Shown: positions 1-8,413 of the stretch, piece after piece
Numbering within the stretch: position 1 is the stretch's first letter
Layout: each line of letters opens with the position of its first letter
NCBI RefSeq assembly: GCF_014207355.1
Contig: NZ_JACHEF010000006.1
Location: 372,001 to 436,000 of the forward strand
Length of the DNA: 64,000 nt
Direction: 5' to 3'
Source of the DNA: Mesorhizobium sangaii
Lineage (GTDB): Bacteria; Pseudomonadota; Alphaproteobacteria; Rhizobiales; Rhizobiaceae
Made by a program: the position numbers and the translations under genes
The notes under the pieces: generated by a model
Database searches by the model: none
What the model saw: the letters and a program-made list of their open reading frames with translations, nothing else
Told to the model about the DNA's origin: nothing

Positions 1-37
1 TGCCATAGCGGAGGCCGACATTTTCGAAGCGAATCAA
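1..37 (-). CDS. ftsE: FtsE cell-division ATPase, first 12 codons only
   Basis: Reading the minus strand from a TTG at 37 gives (M)IRFENVGLRYG and then leaves the window. That string is the characteristic N-terminus of rhizobial FtsE, the ATP-binding half of the FtsEX complex that acts at the division septum. Only 12 residues are visible, so no Walker motif can be checked. The identification rests on this N-terminus and on the neighbours hpt and cpdR. The start is TTG; no strong Shine-Dalgarno sequence is visible. The alternative is another ABC ATPase with a similar start. Confidence 0.65.
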   Translation of the reverse strand, partial: MIRFENVGLRYG

Positions 38-107
38 TTTCGGCGACCTGAAATTCGCGGCGGCAGCGAGCCAGCCTGTTCTGGGTAATGACCATCGGCC
101 GGCATGG

Positions 108-122
108 TTAACCGGCGGTTAA
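108..122. promoter_or_regulatory. Candidate CtrA-binding site, TTAA-N7-TTAA
   Basis: TTAACCGGCGGTTAA contains two TTAA half-sites separated by exactly 7 bases, which fits the CtrA consensus of alphaproteobacteria. It is also a 15-bp palindrome around a central G. It sits in the divergent intergenic region between the ftsE start at 37 and the membrane-protein start at 230. CtrA is a known regulator of cell-division genes; binding here is inferred. Confidence 0.5.
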
Positions 123-229
123 TTGTTGGGCTTTTTCGGCTCTTCACGAGGGCTCCGGTGGGGAAGCGTTAACCATTTGTGTTTACGCAAAAGAAACGAA
201 AAGCGAACACCTGCTGCAATGCTGGGGCC

Positions 230-874
230 ATGATGGCTGACGATAGAACCGCGCGCCCGGTTTCCGGCGAAATCATGACCGATCCGGCGGCAATTGCCGC
301 AACGGACCGGTTCATGCGCGCTCCAGCGTCCGACATCGTCGATGCCGACTATGTGGTGATGCCGCGCCTTGTCCCTGCCGCAGAAAGCGTTTCGCCGCTG
401 CCGCGTGCGATTGTCACCCCGCCCATCGAGGGCATGGACATGCTGCGCAAGCCCGAGGCTCCAGCGGAGCGGCCACCGGCTTCACGCGGCGGGCCGATCT
501 TCTGGATCGCCGGCATCGGCGCCGCACTGGCAGCCTTCTGGGTCTCCGGAGGGCATGCGCTGGTGCGCCAGGCGCCGTTCCTGTTCAGCGCGCAGGCGTC
601 GGCGCTGAGCATTTCTGGGGTCACGTCACGCGTCGACACCTCCGGGCCGAATCCGGTGCTGTTCGTCGATGGCGAGGCCGGCAATGACGGAGCGAAACCG
701 GCACCGCTGCCGCCGCTCGAAATCCGGGTGACCGGCAATGACGGGCGCACGACCCGCTATACGTTGGGGACATCCGGTCGGGCGCTGGCGTCAGGCGAAA
801 GATTCGGCTTTGCCAGCCGGCTCGACGTGCCTAAGAACGGCGTAAGAACCGTTTTGGTCACTTTCGCCCAATAG
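230..874 (+). CDS. Single-pass membrane protein of unknown function
   Basis: Predicted protein of 214 residues. The first 85 residues are hydrophilic and rich in proline and alanine. One hydrophobic segment (about residues 89-106, GPIFWIAGIGAALAAFW) is followed by a C-terminal domain of about 100 residues that looks beta-rich and ends in VLVTFAQ. This resembles the layout of bacterial DUF3426/MJ0042 proteins often found beside rhizobial ftsE, but the N-terminal CxxC zinc ribbon of that family is absent. A GTG at 179 would extend the frame by 17 residues; the double ATG at 230/233 seems more natural. It is divergent from ftsE and 23 bp upstream of hpt, probably in one operon with it. Confidence 0.65.
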   Translation: MMADDRTARPVSGEIMTDPAAIAATDRFMRAPASDIVDADYVVMPRLVPAAESVSPLPRAIVTPPIEGMDMLRKPEAPAERPPASRGGPIFWIAGIGAALAAFWVSGGHALVRQAPFLFSAQASALSISGVTSRVDTSGPNPVLFVDGEAGNDGAKPAPLPPLEIRVTGNDGRTTRYTLGTSGRALASGERFGFASRLDVPKNGVRTVLVTFAQ

Positions 875-897
875 GCGATCACCGGGGAAGGCCACCA

Positions 898-1440
898 ATG
901 CCAATCGTACGCGGCAAGGACATCGAGGTCCTGTTTTCGGCATCAGCGATCGCACGGCGCAATCTAGAGCTCGCCAAGGAGATCGCCGGCCACGACTACC
1001 ATGATCTGCTGGTGATTTCGGTGCTGAAGGGCTCGTTCATCTTCGCCGCCGACCTGATCCGCGCCATGCATGATGTCGGCCTGTCGCCGGAGGTCGAATT
1101 CATCTTCATTTCCAGTTATGGCGCCGGCACGACCAGCGGCGAGGTGAGGGTGCTGCGCGACATCGACAATGAGGTGGCCGGCCGCGACGTGCTGTTGATC
1201 GACGACATTCTCGAATCGGGCAAGACGCTGAGCTTCACCCGCGACCTGATGTTGTCGCGTGGGGCCAAAAGCTGCGCCATCGCCGTGCTGCTTGACAAGC
1301 GCATGCGCCGCCAGACATCACTCAACGCCGACTATGTCGGCTTCGACTGTCCCGACTATTTCGTCGTCGGCTACGGCATGGACGTGGCGCATGCCTTTCG
1401 CGAATTGCCGTTTGTCGGTGTCGTCAAGGGCGACGTGTAA
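898..1440 (+). CDS. hpt: Hypoxanthine phosphoribosyltransferase
   Basis: Purine-salvage enzyme that converts hypoxanthine or guanine plus PRPP to IMP or GMP in the cytoplasm. The 180 residues match the usual family length. VLKGSFIFAADLIR near the N-terminus is the conserved pyrophosphate-binding segment. VLLIDDILESGKTL around residue 100 is the PRPP-binding loop with its two acidic residues, and DYVVGYGMD-like sequence near the C-terminus (YFVVGYGMDVAH) is the nucleobase-binding region. It follows the membrane-protein gene by 23 bp and precedes cpdR. Confidence 0.93.
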   Translation: MPIVRGKDIEVLFSASAIARRNLELAKEIAGHDYHDLLVISVLKGSFIFAADLIRAMHDVGLSPEVEFIFISSYGAGTTSGEVRVLRDIDNEVAGRDVLLIDDILESGKTLSFTRDLMLSRGAKSCAIAVLLDKRMRRQTSLNADYVGFDCPDYFVVGYGMDVAHAFRELPFVGVVKGDV

Positions 1441-1515
1441 GCGACGTCCAAAAAGGCTTGTTGGCCTCCGGCGCCTTCAGAAAAAGTCAACTTTTCGCAG
1501 CCAAATATGCCTGCC

Positions 1516-1887
1516 ATGGCAAAGCTTCTGATCGTCGAGGACGATGAGTCCGTTCGCACCCTGGCCGCCCGCGCGCTTGAACGCGCCGGACACATAATCG
1601 ATATCGCCGCGGACGGCGCGCAAGGCCTTTCGCTGATCCGAGCCGCAAATGGTGGCTATGATCTCGTCGTCTCCGACATCCGCATGCCGGAGATGGACGG
1701 CATCGAGATGGCGATTGCGGCGGCAGCCCTCTTCCCGTCGATGAAGATCATGCTGATGACCGGCTATGCCGACCAGCGCGAGCGCGCCGAGGAGCTGAAC
1801 GGCGTTATCCTCGATGTCGTGCAGAAGCCCTTTACACTCGCCGAAATCCGCTCCCGCGTTGAACGGGCGCTGATCTGCTTCGCCTGA
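1516..1887 (+). CDS. cpdR: CpdR single-domain response regulator
   Basis: A receiver domain of 123 residues with no output domain. It has the acidic pocket (EDDES, residues 8-12), the phospho-acceptor Asp54 in VVSDIRMPEMDG, the conserved Thr in LMTGYA and the Lys in VVQKPF. In Caulobacter and Sinorhizobium, CpdR controls the ClpXP protease and so the degradation of CtrA and other cell-cycle proteins. The sequence is typical of that family. An ATG at 1507 would add MPA; the ATG at 1516 gives the usual MAKLLIVED start. The nearby CtrA-type site and ftsE give a cell-cycle context. Confidence 0.88.
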   Translation: MAKLLIVEDDESVRTLAARALERAGHIIDIAADGAQGLSLIRAANGGYDLVVSDIRMPEMDGIEMAIAAAALFPSMKIMLMTGYADQRERAEELNGVILDVVQKPFTLAEIRSRVERALICFA

Positions 1888-2835
1888 TCAGGCTGGATCG
1901 GCTGCAGCGAGAACGGGCGGAGCGCTCTTGCGACGTTCGAAGTTCAGCGCCAGCAGGCCGGCGCCGATGATCAGGGCAGCGCCGATCACCGTCGTCGACC
2001 GTGGCACCTCGGCGAAGAACAGAAAACCCCATAGCGGCGACCACAGGATGCCGGTGTATTCGAAGGTGGCAACCCGGTTGGCCGGTGCCATCCGGTAGGC
2101 CTGCGAAAGCAGGATCATGCCGGCGGAGGCGACGAAACCGCAGGCCGCCATCTTGAGAAAATCAGGCAGTGTCGGCGAGAGCCAGGGCCGCACCAGGAAT
2201 TCCAGGCTCGGGTGGACGGCGTGGGTGATGCCGGCCAGGTGAAACGTACCGGCAACCACGGCGGCGCCGACCAGATAGGCGCCGTTCTGGTAGAAGGCCA
2301 TGACGGTGGACGATTCGGTGTCGCCGATCTTGCGGGCCATCAGCTGCGAAAAGCCGTAGAGCGCCGCCGAGCCCAGTGACAGCAGCGCCGCCCAGTCGAA
2401 CAGCCCGGCGCCTGGGCGCAGCATCACCAGGACGCCGAACAGCCCGATCAGCACGGTCGCCAGCGTCTGCCAGGAGACGCGCTCGCCAAGATACGGCCCG
2501 GCCAGCACCATAATAAACAGCGGCGCCATGAAATAGAGCGCCACGGCGTCGGCCAGCGGCAAGGCGGCGATGGCCAGATAGTACACCGTATAGGAGGTGA
2601 ACTGGATGAAGGCGCGCATCGTCAGCATGACGAATCGCCTGGACAGGATCGCCGGCAAGCCGACATCGACATGGACGAGAACAATCAGGATCGGCAAGGC
2701 GACGATCGAGCGGATCGCCATCACCTCGGTGACCGGATAGCCGCTCGACACGGCTTTGACGAGCGGGTCCTGCAGCGAGAAGACCAGCACGCCAAGGCAC
2801 AGGCTCAGGATGCCAAGCACCATCCGATTCTGCAT
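1888..2835 (-). CDS. EamA/DMT-family inner-membrane transporter
   Basis: A 315-residue, strongly hydrophobic protein with about ten membrane segments arranged as two EamA repeats, the layout of drug/metabolite transporters. GILSLCLGVLVFSLQDPLVK at the start and FFAEVPRSTTVIGAALIIG near the end are typical of each repeat. The substrate cannot be told from sequence. It abuts the cpdR stop tail to tail. It is divergent from the LysR gene at 3023, so that regulator may control it. Start choice: a TTG at 2856 is possible, but the ATG at 2835 gives the expected short N-terminus. Confidence 0.85.
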   Translation of the reverse strand: MQNRMVLGILSLCLGVLVFSLQDPLVKAVSSGYPVTEVMAIRSIVALPILIVLVHVDVGLPAILSRRFVMLTMRAFIQFTSYTVYYLAIAALPLADAVALYFMAPLFIMVLAGPYLGERVSWQTLATVLIGLFGVLVMLRPGAGLFDWAALLSLGSAALYGFSQLMARKIGDTESSTVMAFYQNGAYLVGAAVVAGTFHLAGITHAVHPSLEFLVRPWLSPTLPDFLKMAACGFVASAGMILLSQAYRMAPANRVATFEYTGILWSPLWGFLFFAEVPRSTTVIGAALIIGAGLLALNFERRKSAPPVLAAADPA

Positions 2836-3022
2836 GTGCCTTCGGGGCTCCTGCAAGCGAAAAAGAACCCGCCACCGTTTCGGGCAGCGGGCATGAGTGA
2901 GGACTCTTCGAATTGGTCCGCGGCCGATTTCGCAGCCGCATATCCAATGGGTGAGGCGACTATCGTTCGGCGTTTGACATGTTGCAAACGAATTGGAATG
3001 ATATCAGCGATCAAAATTCCTT

Positions 3023-3898
3023 ATGGCGGATTTCATGCGACCGACCCTCGACAGCGACCTCCTGCGCACCTTCGTGGCTATTGCCGAAGCTGGCAATTTC
3101 ACCAGGGCGGCGGAGCAGGCCGGCCGCACCCAGTCGGCGGTGTCGATGCAGATGAAGAAGCTCGAGGACCTGATCGGCGACAGCCTGTTCGAGCGCGGTT
3201 CGCGCGGCGTCGTGTTGACGCGACGCGGCGGCGAACTCATCGTCAACGCTCGCCGCATCGTTTCGCTGCTCGACGAGACGGCGGCGTCGATGGCGGCGGC
3301 GCCGCTTGGCGGGCCGGTGCGCATCGGCATTCCGGAGGAGTATGGCCACGCGATACTGTCGCGCGCGCTCGGCGCCTTCTCGAAGCGCCACACACAGGTC
3401 GAGGTCACCGTGCGCTATGCGCATTCGGGGGCGCAGGTGGCGGCGCTCGCCGCCGGCGAACTCGATCTGTGCGTGGTTTTCGAATGGCAGGATCCTGCCG
3501 GCGGCGAAGTGCTGATGCACGATCCGACCGTGTGGGTGACATCGACGCTGCATCACATGCATGAGGAGCGGCCGGTGCCGATCGCGCTCTACAACCGGGC
3601 CGGCTGGTGCAAGGATTTTGCCGTCAAATCACTGGAGCAGCGCGGTCTTGCCTATCGCGTCGCCTATACTAGCGACACCACTGGCGGCCTGAAGCTCGCG
3701 GTCACCTCCGGACTGGCGATCGCGCCGATCTCACATAGCAACATTCCCGCCGGCTGTCGCGAACTGACCTCAGCGGACGGGTTCGGCGATATCGATTCCT
3801 CGAATGTGGTGATGCATCGCAACCCGAATGCCTCGGGTGAGGCGATCGACGGCATGCAAGAGGCAATCCGAGAGGCGTTCGTCAACAGGCAGATTTAG
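3023..3898 (+). CDS. LysR-family transcriptional regulator
   Basis: 291 residues. The winged helix-turn-helix is at about residues 12-70 (LRTFVAIAEAGNFTRAAE, then TQSAVSMQMKKLE), followed by the periplasmic-binding-protein-like effector domain. LysR proteins usually control a divergent neighbour, here the EamA transporter at 1888-2835. The 187-bp gap contains GGAAT-N16-ATTCC (about 2995-3020), which could be part of a LysR site but overlaps the start region. A second in-frame ATG lies 12 bp downstream. The effector is unknown. Confidence 0.9.
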   Translation: MADFMRPTLDSDLLRTFVAIAEAGNFTRAAEQAGRTQSAVSMQMKKLEDLIGDSLFERGSRGVVLTRRGGELIVNARRIVSLLDETAASMAAAPLGGPVRIGIPEEYGHAILSRALGAFSKRHTQVEVTVRYAHSGAQVAALAAGELDLCVVFEWQDPAGGEVLMHDPTVWVTSTLHHMHEERPVPIALYNRAGWCKDFAVKSLEQRGLAYRVAYTSDTTGGLKLAVTSGLAIAPISHSNIPAGCRELTSADGFGDIDSSNVVMHRNPNASGEAIDGMQEAIREAFVNRQI

Positions 3899-3933
3899 TA
3901 CAGTTCGTCCATGTGCAGCGGTGTTGGATAACG

Positions 3934-3959
3934 ACATGCACAAAACAAAGACTCAAGCG
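3934..3959. repeat. Short interspersed repeat, copy 1
   Basis: The 26-base block starting ACATGCACAAAACAAAGACT closely matches the block at 40416-40442; they differ at only a few positions. Both lie at or just beyond the end of a gene on the minus strand. It overlaps the last bases of the VOC gene. Its likely nature is a fragment of a rhizobial intergenic repeat. Confidence 0.6.
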
Positions 3960-4324
3960 GCCATTTCCTCGTAGAAATGCAGGCGGTTGCCGAACGGATC
4001 GGCGACCGATATTTCGCGGGATTTCCACGGCGTCTCCTCCAGGCCTGGCCTGGCGAAGCGGTAGTTTTTGCCGATCAGCTCGCGATGAAGCGCTGCGATG
4101 TCCTCGACCTTGATGCGCACGGCAATGCCAGGTGCGCCGTCGCCGTGATGTTCGCTCAGGTGCAGCACGCAGCCGTCGCGGCCGACCGCCATGTAGAGCG
4201 GCGCGTTGTCGTCGAAGCGATGCTCCCATTGCACCTCTAAGCCCAGGAAGCCGACATAGAATTCACGTGCCTTGGCTATGTCGAAGATGCGCAGGATGGG
4301 CGTGACGGCGCCAAGTTTCGGCAT
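3953..4324 (-). CDS. VOC-family (glyoxalase/bleomycin-resistance fold) protein
   Basis: 123 residues forming one vicinal-oxygen-chelate domain. TPILRIFDIAKAREFYVGFL is the first beta-alpha unit, HLSEHHGDGAPG the central metal-site region and DPFGNRLHFYE the conserved C-terminal strand. Members include glyoxalases, dioxygenases and bleomycin-binding proteins, and the substrate cannot be assigned here. The close resemblance to bleomycin-binding-like proteins is common for chromosomal homologues of unknown role and does not by itself imply resistance. It stands alone between LysR and the DUF4175 gene. Confidence 0.85.
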   Translation of the reverse strand: MPKLGAVTPILRIFDIAKAREFYVGFLGLEVQWEHRFDDNAPLYMAVGRDGCVLHLSEHHGDGAPGIAVRIKVEDIAALHRELIGKNYRFARPGLEETPWKSREISVADPFGNRLHFYEEMAA

Positions 4325-4379
4325 GGCGTTGCAACCGTTCGAGTGTCTTCGGGCGAGGTTGGAAGCGGGGCGGCGATCC

Positions 4380-6971
4380 CTATTTCAGCTCGAGCAGCCG
4401 TTCAAGATAGCTGCGTTCGATGTCTGGGCTGAGCGCGTTGCCGAGCCGCTTGCGGATCGCTTCCAGAATCTGGCGGGCGCGCTGCACGTCGATCTCGTCG
4501 GGCACTTTCACCGAATCGCCGAAATCGGGGCCTTGGCTGGCGCGTGGGCGGCCCAGCGGGTCACGGTCGGCGTTCTGCTGGCGGCCACCTTCCTCGCTGC
4601 CGCCCTGATCACCCTGCATGGCCTGCATCTGCTTCATCATGTCCTTGGCGCCCTTGCGCAGCGCTTCCAGCGCCCGGCCTTGGTGGCCGACCGCCTGATC
4701 GCCGTCGCCTTCGCCGAGCGCCTGTTCGGCATTGCCCATGGATTTGCCGGCCTCGCCAAATCCTTCATTGGGCTCCATGCCCATGCCTTCCAACCCCTTC
4801 TTCAGCTGCTCGAGGTCGCTTTTCAGCTGGCCCTGCCCCTGCTGCAGCTGCTTCAGCGCATCGGCGAATTCCTGCGGTGTCATCGGCTTCTGCTGGCCAT
4901 CCTCGCCGGGCTTGCCGTTTTCGCCCGACTGACCTTGCTCACCGTCCTGGCCGAGTTGCTCATCGCGGTTCTGTCCGCGCTGGCGCTCGCCGCGCTGCAT
5001 CTGGTCCATGCGGAAGGTGTCGTTCATCATCTCCTGCTGGCGCCGCAGGATCTCGCCGAGCTTGTCCATCTGCTGGCGCATCTCGCTGTCCTGCTGACCC
5101 CCTTGCTGCTGACGGCCGGCCTGGAGGTTGTTCATCATATCCTGCAGTTGCGACAGCAATTGCTGCGCCTTGTCGCGATCGCCCGACTTCGCCAGGTTCT
5201 CGATCTGGTCCATCATGCGGTCTATATCGCTCTGGCGCAGTTCCTGGCCATTCTGCTGCATCTGCGGTGCATTGGGATTCTGCTTGGCGCGTTCGGCGAA
5301 TTCCTGCAGGAACTGGTTCATCGCCTCGCGCAGTTCCTTCATCGCCTTTTCGATCTCCGCGTCGCTGGCGCCGTTCTTGATGGCGTCTTGAAGCGCCTGT
5401 TGCGCCTGGCGCAGCCGCTTTTCGGCGGCCGAGAGATTGCCTTCCTCGATGCTGAGCGCGATTTCCCAGAGATAGGACACCTCGCTGCGCAGCTGGTCGT
5501 CATTGACGGCCATCTTCAGCCGGCTGCGGGCGCTCATGATGGCGAGGTAGTGGGACATGTTGTCGAACGTGTCCTCGGGCCGCAGCGTGATCGCGTCCAT
5601 CAGGTCGAGCACGCGCGGCTTGGCGTTGGCGTCGAGCGCCAGCAGGCGGCGCTGCTCGAGCACCGCGCGCGCCAGCGGATTGGCGAAAGGCCGCTGCGGC
5701 ATAACCAGCGTCTTGGTTTCGCTCGACGCCGCGTGCCCGGCATCGTCGGTGGCGACCAGCGTCAGCTTGATGCTGCTGCCGGCCCAGACATGCTCGGTCA
5801 GGTCCTTCGTCGTCCGGGCGGCATTCGACTTGCCGCCGCGACGCGGCAGCGACAGCGGCATTTCAGGCGGACCATAGAGCGGATGCGCATTGGGCGCCTG
5901 CGGATCGGCGAGCGCGAAAACCGCCTTGGCATTGGCGGCGCCATAGTCGTCGTCGATCTGGTAGTTGAGCTCGAAGGCGCCGTTGGCGGCACGCTTCGGC
6001 TCGCCAACGAAGCGGATCTGCGGCGGCTTGTCCGGCACGACCGCGAAGGCCCAGCGGCCGAACTGGTCCTCGCCCGACGTCAGCGTCAGGGTGCCGTCGC
6101 CGGTCAGCTTGCCGGTGAACTGGCGCACCTTGGATGGCGTTGCCGGGCTTGCCGCCGGCTTGGACGTGGCGGCGGCCTGCGGGCCGGCCGGGTCGATGGC
6201 GCGGGAATTGCCGTTCTTGTCGGCATAGGCGAGCGTTTCCTCGCCCGAGCCGCCGGTGACGCGCAGCGAGACGTCGCTGCCTTCGGGAATGATGAAGGTC
6301 GGCGTCGCCTGGTTGACGTCGGCGGTCAGGAAGATCGGCGGCTTGCCGGTATAAGCCGGCGGCGTCACCCAGGCGTCGATGCGCGGTGGTACGGCATCGT
6401 GGACGCCATGGGCACTGAACCCGTCGACAATCCTGCCGCCGCTCGGTCCGAAGGAGAAGGCAAAGGCGGTCACCAGCAAAAGTGCGGCCACCGCGCGCAG
6501 GCCCCAGCGGTCGCGCTCCGGCACACGCGTGCGCGGCAGGTCGGCGCCAAGGCTGTCGAGCTTTCCGGCCATGCGCTTCTGGTGCTCGCGCCACAGCGCC
6601 TGCGAGAAGCTGCTTTCCCGGCCGCTCGGCCGATCGGTCTGCACCAGCACCGGGCTGTGCAGCAACTGATTGGCCGCTTCGATCCTGCGATCGATTTCGG
6701 CGGCGCCCGGCATGCGGAAGAAACGCAGCGGATAGAGTGCCGCAAGTGCCGCCGCGCCGAATGCGGCGACCAGGCCGATGCGCGCCATGTCCGGCAGGCG
6801 CAAGAAGATCCCGAGCCAGGAGACGCTGAGGAACAGGCTGGCAACGATGACGAGCGGCAGCAGCAACGGCCAGCCACGCTCGACCATCATCGAGACCCGT
6901 GTCGCGAGCCGGCTCAAGGCAAGGCGCCGGGCCAGGCCGCGATGGCTGCTGAAGGTGGGTCGTTGCGTCAT
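4380..6971 (-). CDS. TIGR02302/DUF4175 large membrane protein
   Basis: 863 residues from the ATG at 6971 (MTQRPTFSSHRG). There are two or three membrane segments in the first 200 residues (for example GWPLLLPLVIVASLFLSVSW), then a beta-rich middle region, then a long Gln/Gly/Asp/Met-rich low-complexity and coiled-coil C-terminal third (QNGQELRQSDIDRMMDQ, GQDGEQGQSGENGK). This is the layout of the TIGR02302 family, which in alphaproteobacteria lies downstream of lysA. Its function is unknown; an envelope role is likely. An alternative ATG lies at 6983. A longer open frame to 7226 overlaps the threonine dehydratase gene and is rejected. Confidence 0.85.
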   Translation of the reverse strand: MTQRPTFSSHRGLARRLALSRLATRVSMMVERGWPLLLPLVIVASLFLSVSWLGIFLRLPDMARIGLVAAFGAAALAALYPLRFFRMPGAAEIDRRIEAANQLLHSPVLVQTDRPSGRESSFSQALWREHQKRMAGKLDSLGADLPRTRVPERDRWGLRAVAALLLVTAFAFSFGPSGGRIVDGFSAHGVHDAVPPRIDAWVTPPAYTGKPPIFLTADVNQATPTFIIPEGSDVSLRVTGGSGEETLAYADKNGNSRAIDPAGPQAAATSKPAASPATPSKVRQFTGKLTGDGTLTLTSGEDQFGRWAFAVVPDKPPQIRFVGEPKRAANGAFELNYQIDDDYGAANAKAVFALADPQAPNAHPLYGPPEMPLSLPRRGGKSNAARTTKDLTEHVWAGSSIKLTLVATDDAGHAASSETKTLVMPQRPFANPLARAVLEQRRLLALDANAKPRVLDLMDAITLRPEDTFDNMSHYLAIMSARSRLKMAVNDDQLRSEVSYLWEIALSIEEGNLSAAEKRLRQAQQALQDAIKNGASDAEIEKAMKELREAMNQFLQEFAERAKQNPNAPQMQQNGQELRQSDIDRMMDQIENLAKSGDRDKAQQLLSQLQDMMNNLQAGRQQQGGQQDSEMRQQMDKLGEILRRQQEMMNDTFRMDQMQRGERQRGQNRDEQLGQDGEQGQSGENGKPGEDGQQKPMTPQEFADALKQLQQGQGQLKSDLEQLKKGLEGMGMEPNEGFGEAGKSMGNAEQALGEGDGDQAVGHQGRALEALRKGAKDMMKQMQAMQGDQGGSEEGGRQQNADRDPLGRPRASQGPDFGDSVKVPDEIDVQRARQILEAIRKRLGNALSPDIERSYLERLLELK

Positions 6972-7084
6972 CGGCCCTTCCATGGGCGGGCGGGATAGCC
7001 CGATCCTCACGACTCGAAGAATACCAGCAAACACGGCAAAGGCGAGGCAGTTCGAGAAAACGTGAAGCTGCCGACTGGTTGCTG

Positions 7085-8026
7085 TCAGAACGTGGCAGGG
7101 TTCGCGTTGGCACCGCAGACCAGTACGGCGACCCTTTCGCCGGGCGCAGGCTCGTACCGTCCGGACAGCAGGGCCGCAAAGGCGGCGGCACCGCCCGGCT
7201 CGGAGATGATGCGCACCCGGTTCCACAGCGCCTTCTGGGCAGCGATGATGTCGTCGTCGCTGACCAGGATCGAACGCTCGACAAAGGCCTCGGCGATCGG
7301 GAACATCATTTCGCCGACGCGCTTGGGCGCCAGCGAATCGGCGGCGATGCCCTCGGCGGGCGCGTCGACGGGGCGGCCGGCCTCGAAAGCGCGGTAAAGC
7401 GTTGGCGCCCCCTCCGGCTCGATGGCGATGATGCGGATGCGGCCGGCAAACCAGGCGGCGATGCCGCCAATCAGGCCGCCGCCGCCGACGGCGACCAGCA
7501 GCGTGTCGATCTCAGGCAAATCGCTCTCAATTTCCAGCCCGAGCGTGCCCTGGCCGACCAGCGTCTCCTCCTGGTTGAAGGCATGGATCTGCAAGGCACC
7601 GGTTTCCTCGGCGAAGCGTTCGCTGGCGGCCAGCGCCTCGGCGTAGCGGGAGCCGCCGACGATCAGCTCGGCGCCGTAAGAGCGGATCCGCTCCAGCTTG
7701 GCCGGCGGGCTCACTTCGGGAACGAAGATGGTCGCCTTGTGGCCAAGCCGCATGGCGGCGTAGGCGACCGCGGCGCCGTGGTTGCCGCCCGATGCGGCGA
7801 CGACGCCGGCCTTGGGGACCGTTCGCTCCAGCAGGTTGGTGAAGGCGCCGCGCGCCTTGAACGAGCCGGAATGCTGCAGGCACTCGAGCTTCAGGTCGAC
7901 GGTCAGCGGCGGGCGGTCGAAGTCTGCCATGTCGACGCGCAGCACCGGCGTGTGGCGCACATAGGGCCGGATGCGCGGTTCCATCGCGGCAATGCGTTCG
8001 CGCGTGACGGTGTTGCCGTTGCTCAT
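7085..8026 (-). CDS. Threonine/serine dehydratase-like PLP enzyme
   Basis: 313 residues, fold type II PLP enzyme. Lys57 in SGSFKARGAF is the Schiff-base lysine, SGGNHG binds the substrate carboxylate, and VAVGGGGLIGG is the glycine loop that holds the PLP phosphate. It lacks a C-terminal ACT regulatory domain, as in catabolic threonine/serine dehydratases and related racemases, so the exact reaction is uncertain. The ATG at 8026 is preceded by GAGGAGACGTTG, a good ribosome-binding site; a TTG one codon upstream is less likely. It is divergent from the ArsR gene, with 50 bp between starts. Confidence 0.85.
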   Translation of the reverse strand: MSNGNTVTRERIAAMEPRIRPYVRHTPVLRVDMADFDRPPLTVDLKLECLQHSGSFKARGAFTNLLERTVPKAGVVAASGGNHGAAVAYAAMRLGHKATIFVPEVSPPAKLERIRSYGAELIVGGSRYAEALAASERFAEETGALQIHAFNQEETLVGQGTLGLEIESDLPEIDTLLVAVGGGGLIGGIAAWFAGRIRIIAIEPEGAPTLYRAFEAGRPVDAPAEGIAADSLAPKRVGEMMFPIAEAFVERSILVSDDDIIAAQKALWNRVRIISEPGGAAAFAALLSGRYEPAPGERVAVLVCGANANPATF

Positions 8027-8076
8027 CAACGTCTCCTCGGGATTGACAGCAATTAGTAACTTGGCAAAATGGCTAA

Positions 8077-8379
8077 ATGCAAGAGGTTGATGTCTTCAAG
8101 GCGATCGCCAACGAACGCAGGCTCCAGATTCTCGAATGGCTGAAGGATCCGCGCGCGCATTTCCCACGCCAAGCCGACGGCGATCTGGTCGACGACGGTG
8201 TTTGCGCGCTGCTGATCGCCGAGAAGCTCGGCATCACGCAGGCGACGCTCAGCGAGCACATGCGCGTGCTCACCCAGGCCGGCCTGCTGCGGGCCAAGCG
8301 CATCAAGCAATGGACGTTCTACCGCCGCGACGAGGACAGGATCGCCGACACTAGGGCGCTCATCCAGAACCGGCTGTAG
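8077..8379 (+). CDS. ArsR-family helix-turn-helix regulator
   Basis: 100 residues forming one winged-helix domain: KAIANERRLQILEWL (helices 1-2), then KLGITQATLSEHMRVL (recognition helix), then RAKRIKQWTFYRRDE (wing). There is no cysteine metal-binding motif of the ArsR/SmtB type in the recognition helix, so this is probably a non-metal sensor. It is divergent from the dehydratase gene and likely regulates it. The shared 50-bp region holds a TTGACA at 8043-8048 and a weak dyad TTAG...CTAA (about 8053-8077) that overlaps the start codon. Confidence 0.85.
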   Translation: MQEVDVFKAIANERRLQILEWLKDPRAHFPRQADGDLVDDGVCALLIAEKLGITQATLSEHMRVLTQAGLLRAKRIKQWTFYRRDEDRIADTRALIQNRL

Positions 8380-8413
8380 CGCCGCCGGCGGAGCGTTTCG
8401 GACAGGGCAGCGT

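Noticed and set aside
4272..6998. 908-codon open frame on the plus strand
   Set aside because: It is antisense to the TIGR02302 gene. Its composition (Leu/Ala/His/Arg-rich, no domain) is what high-GC antisense frames produce.
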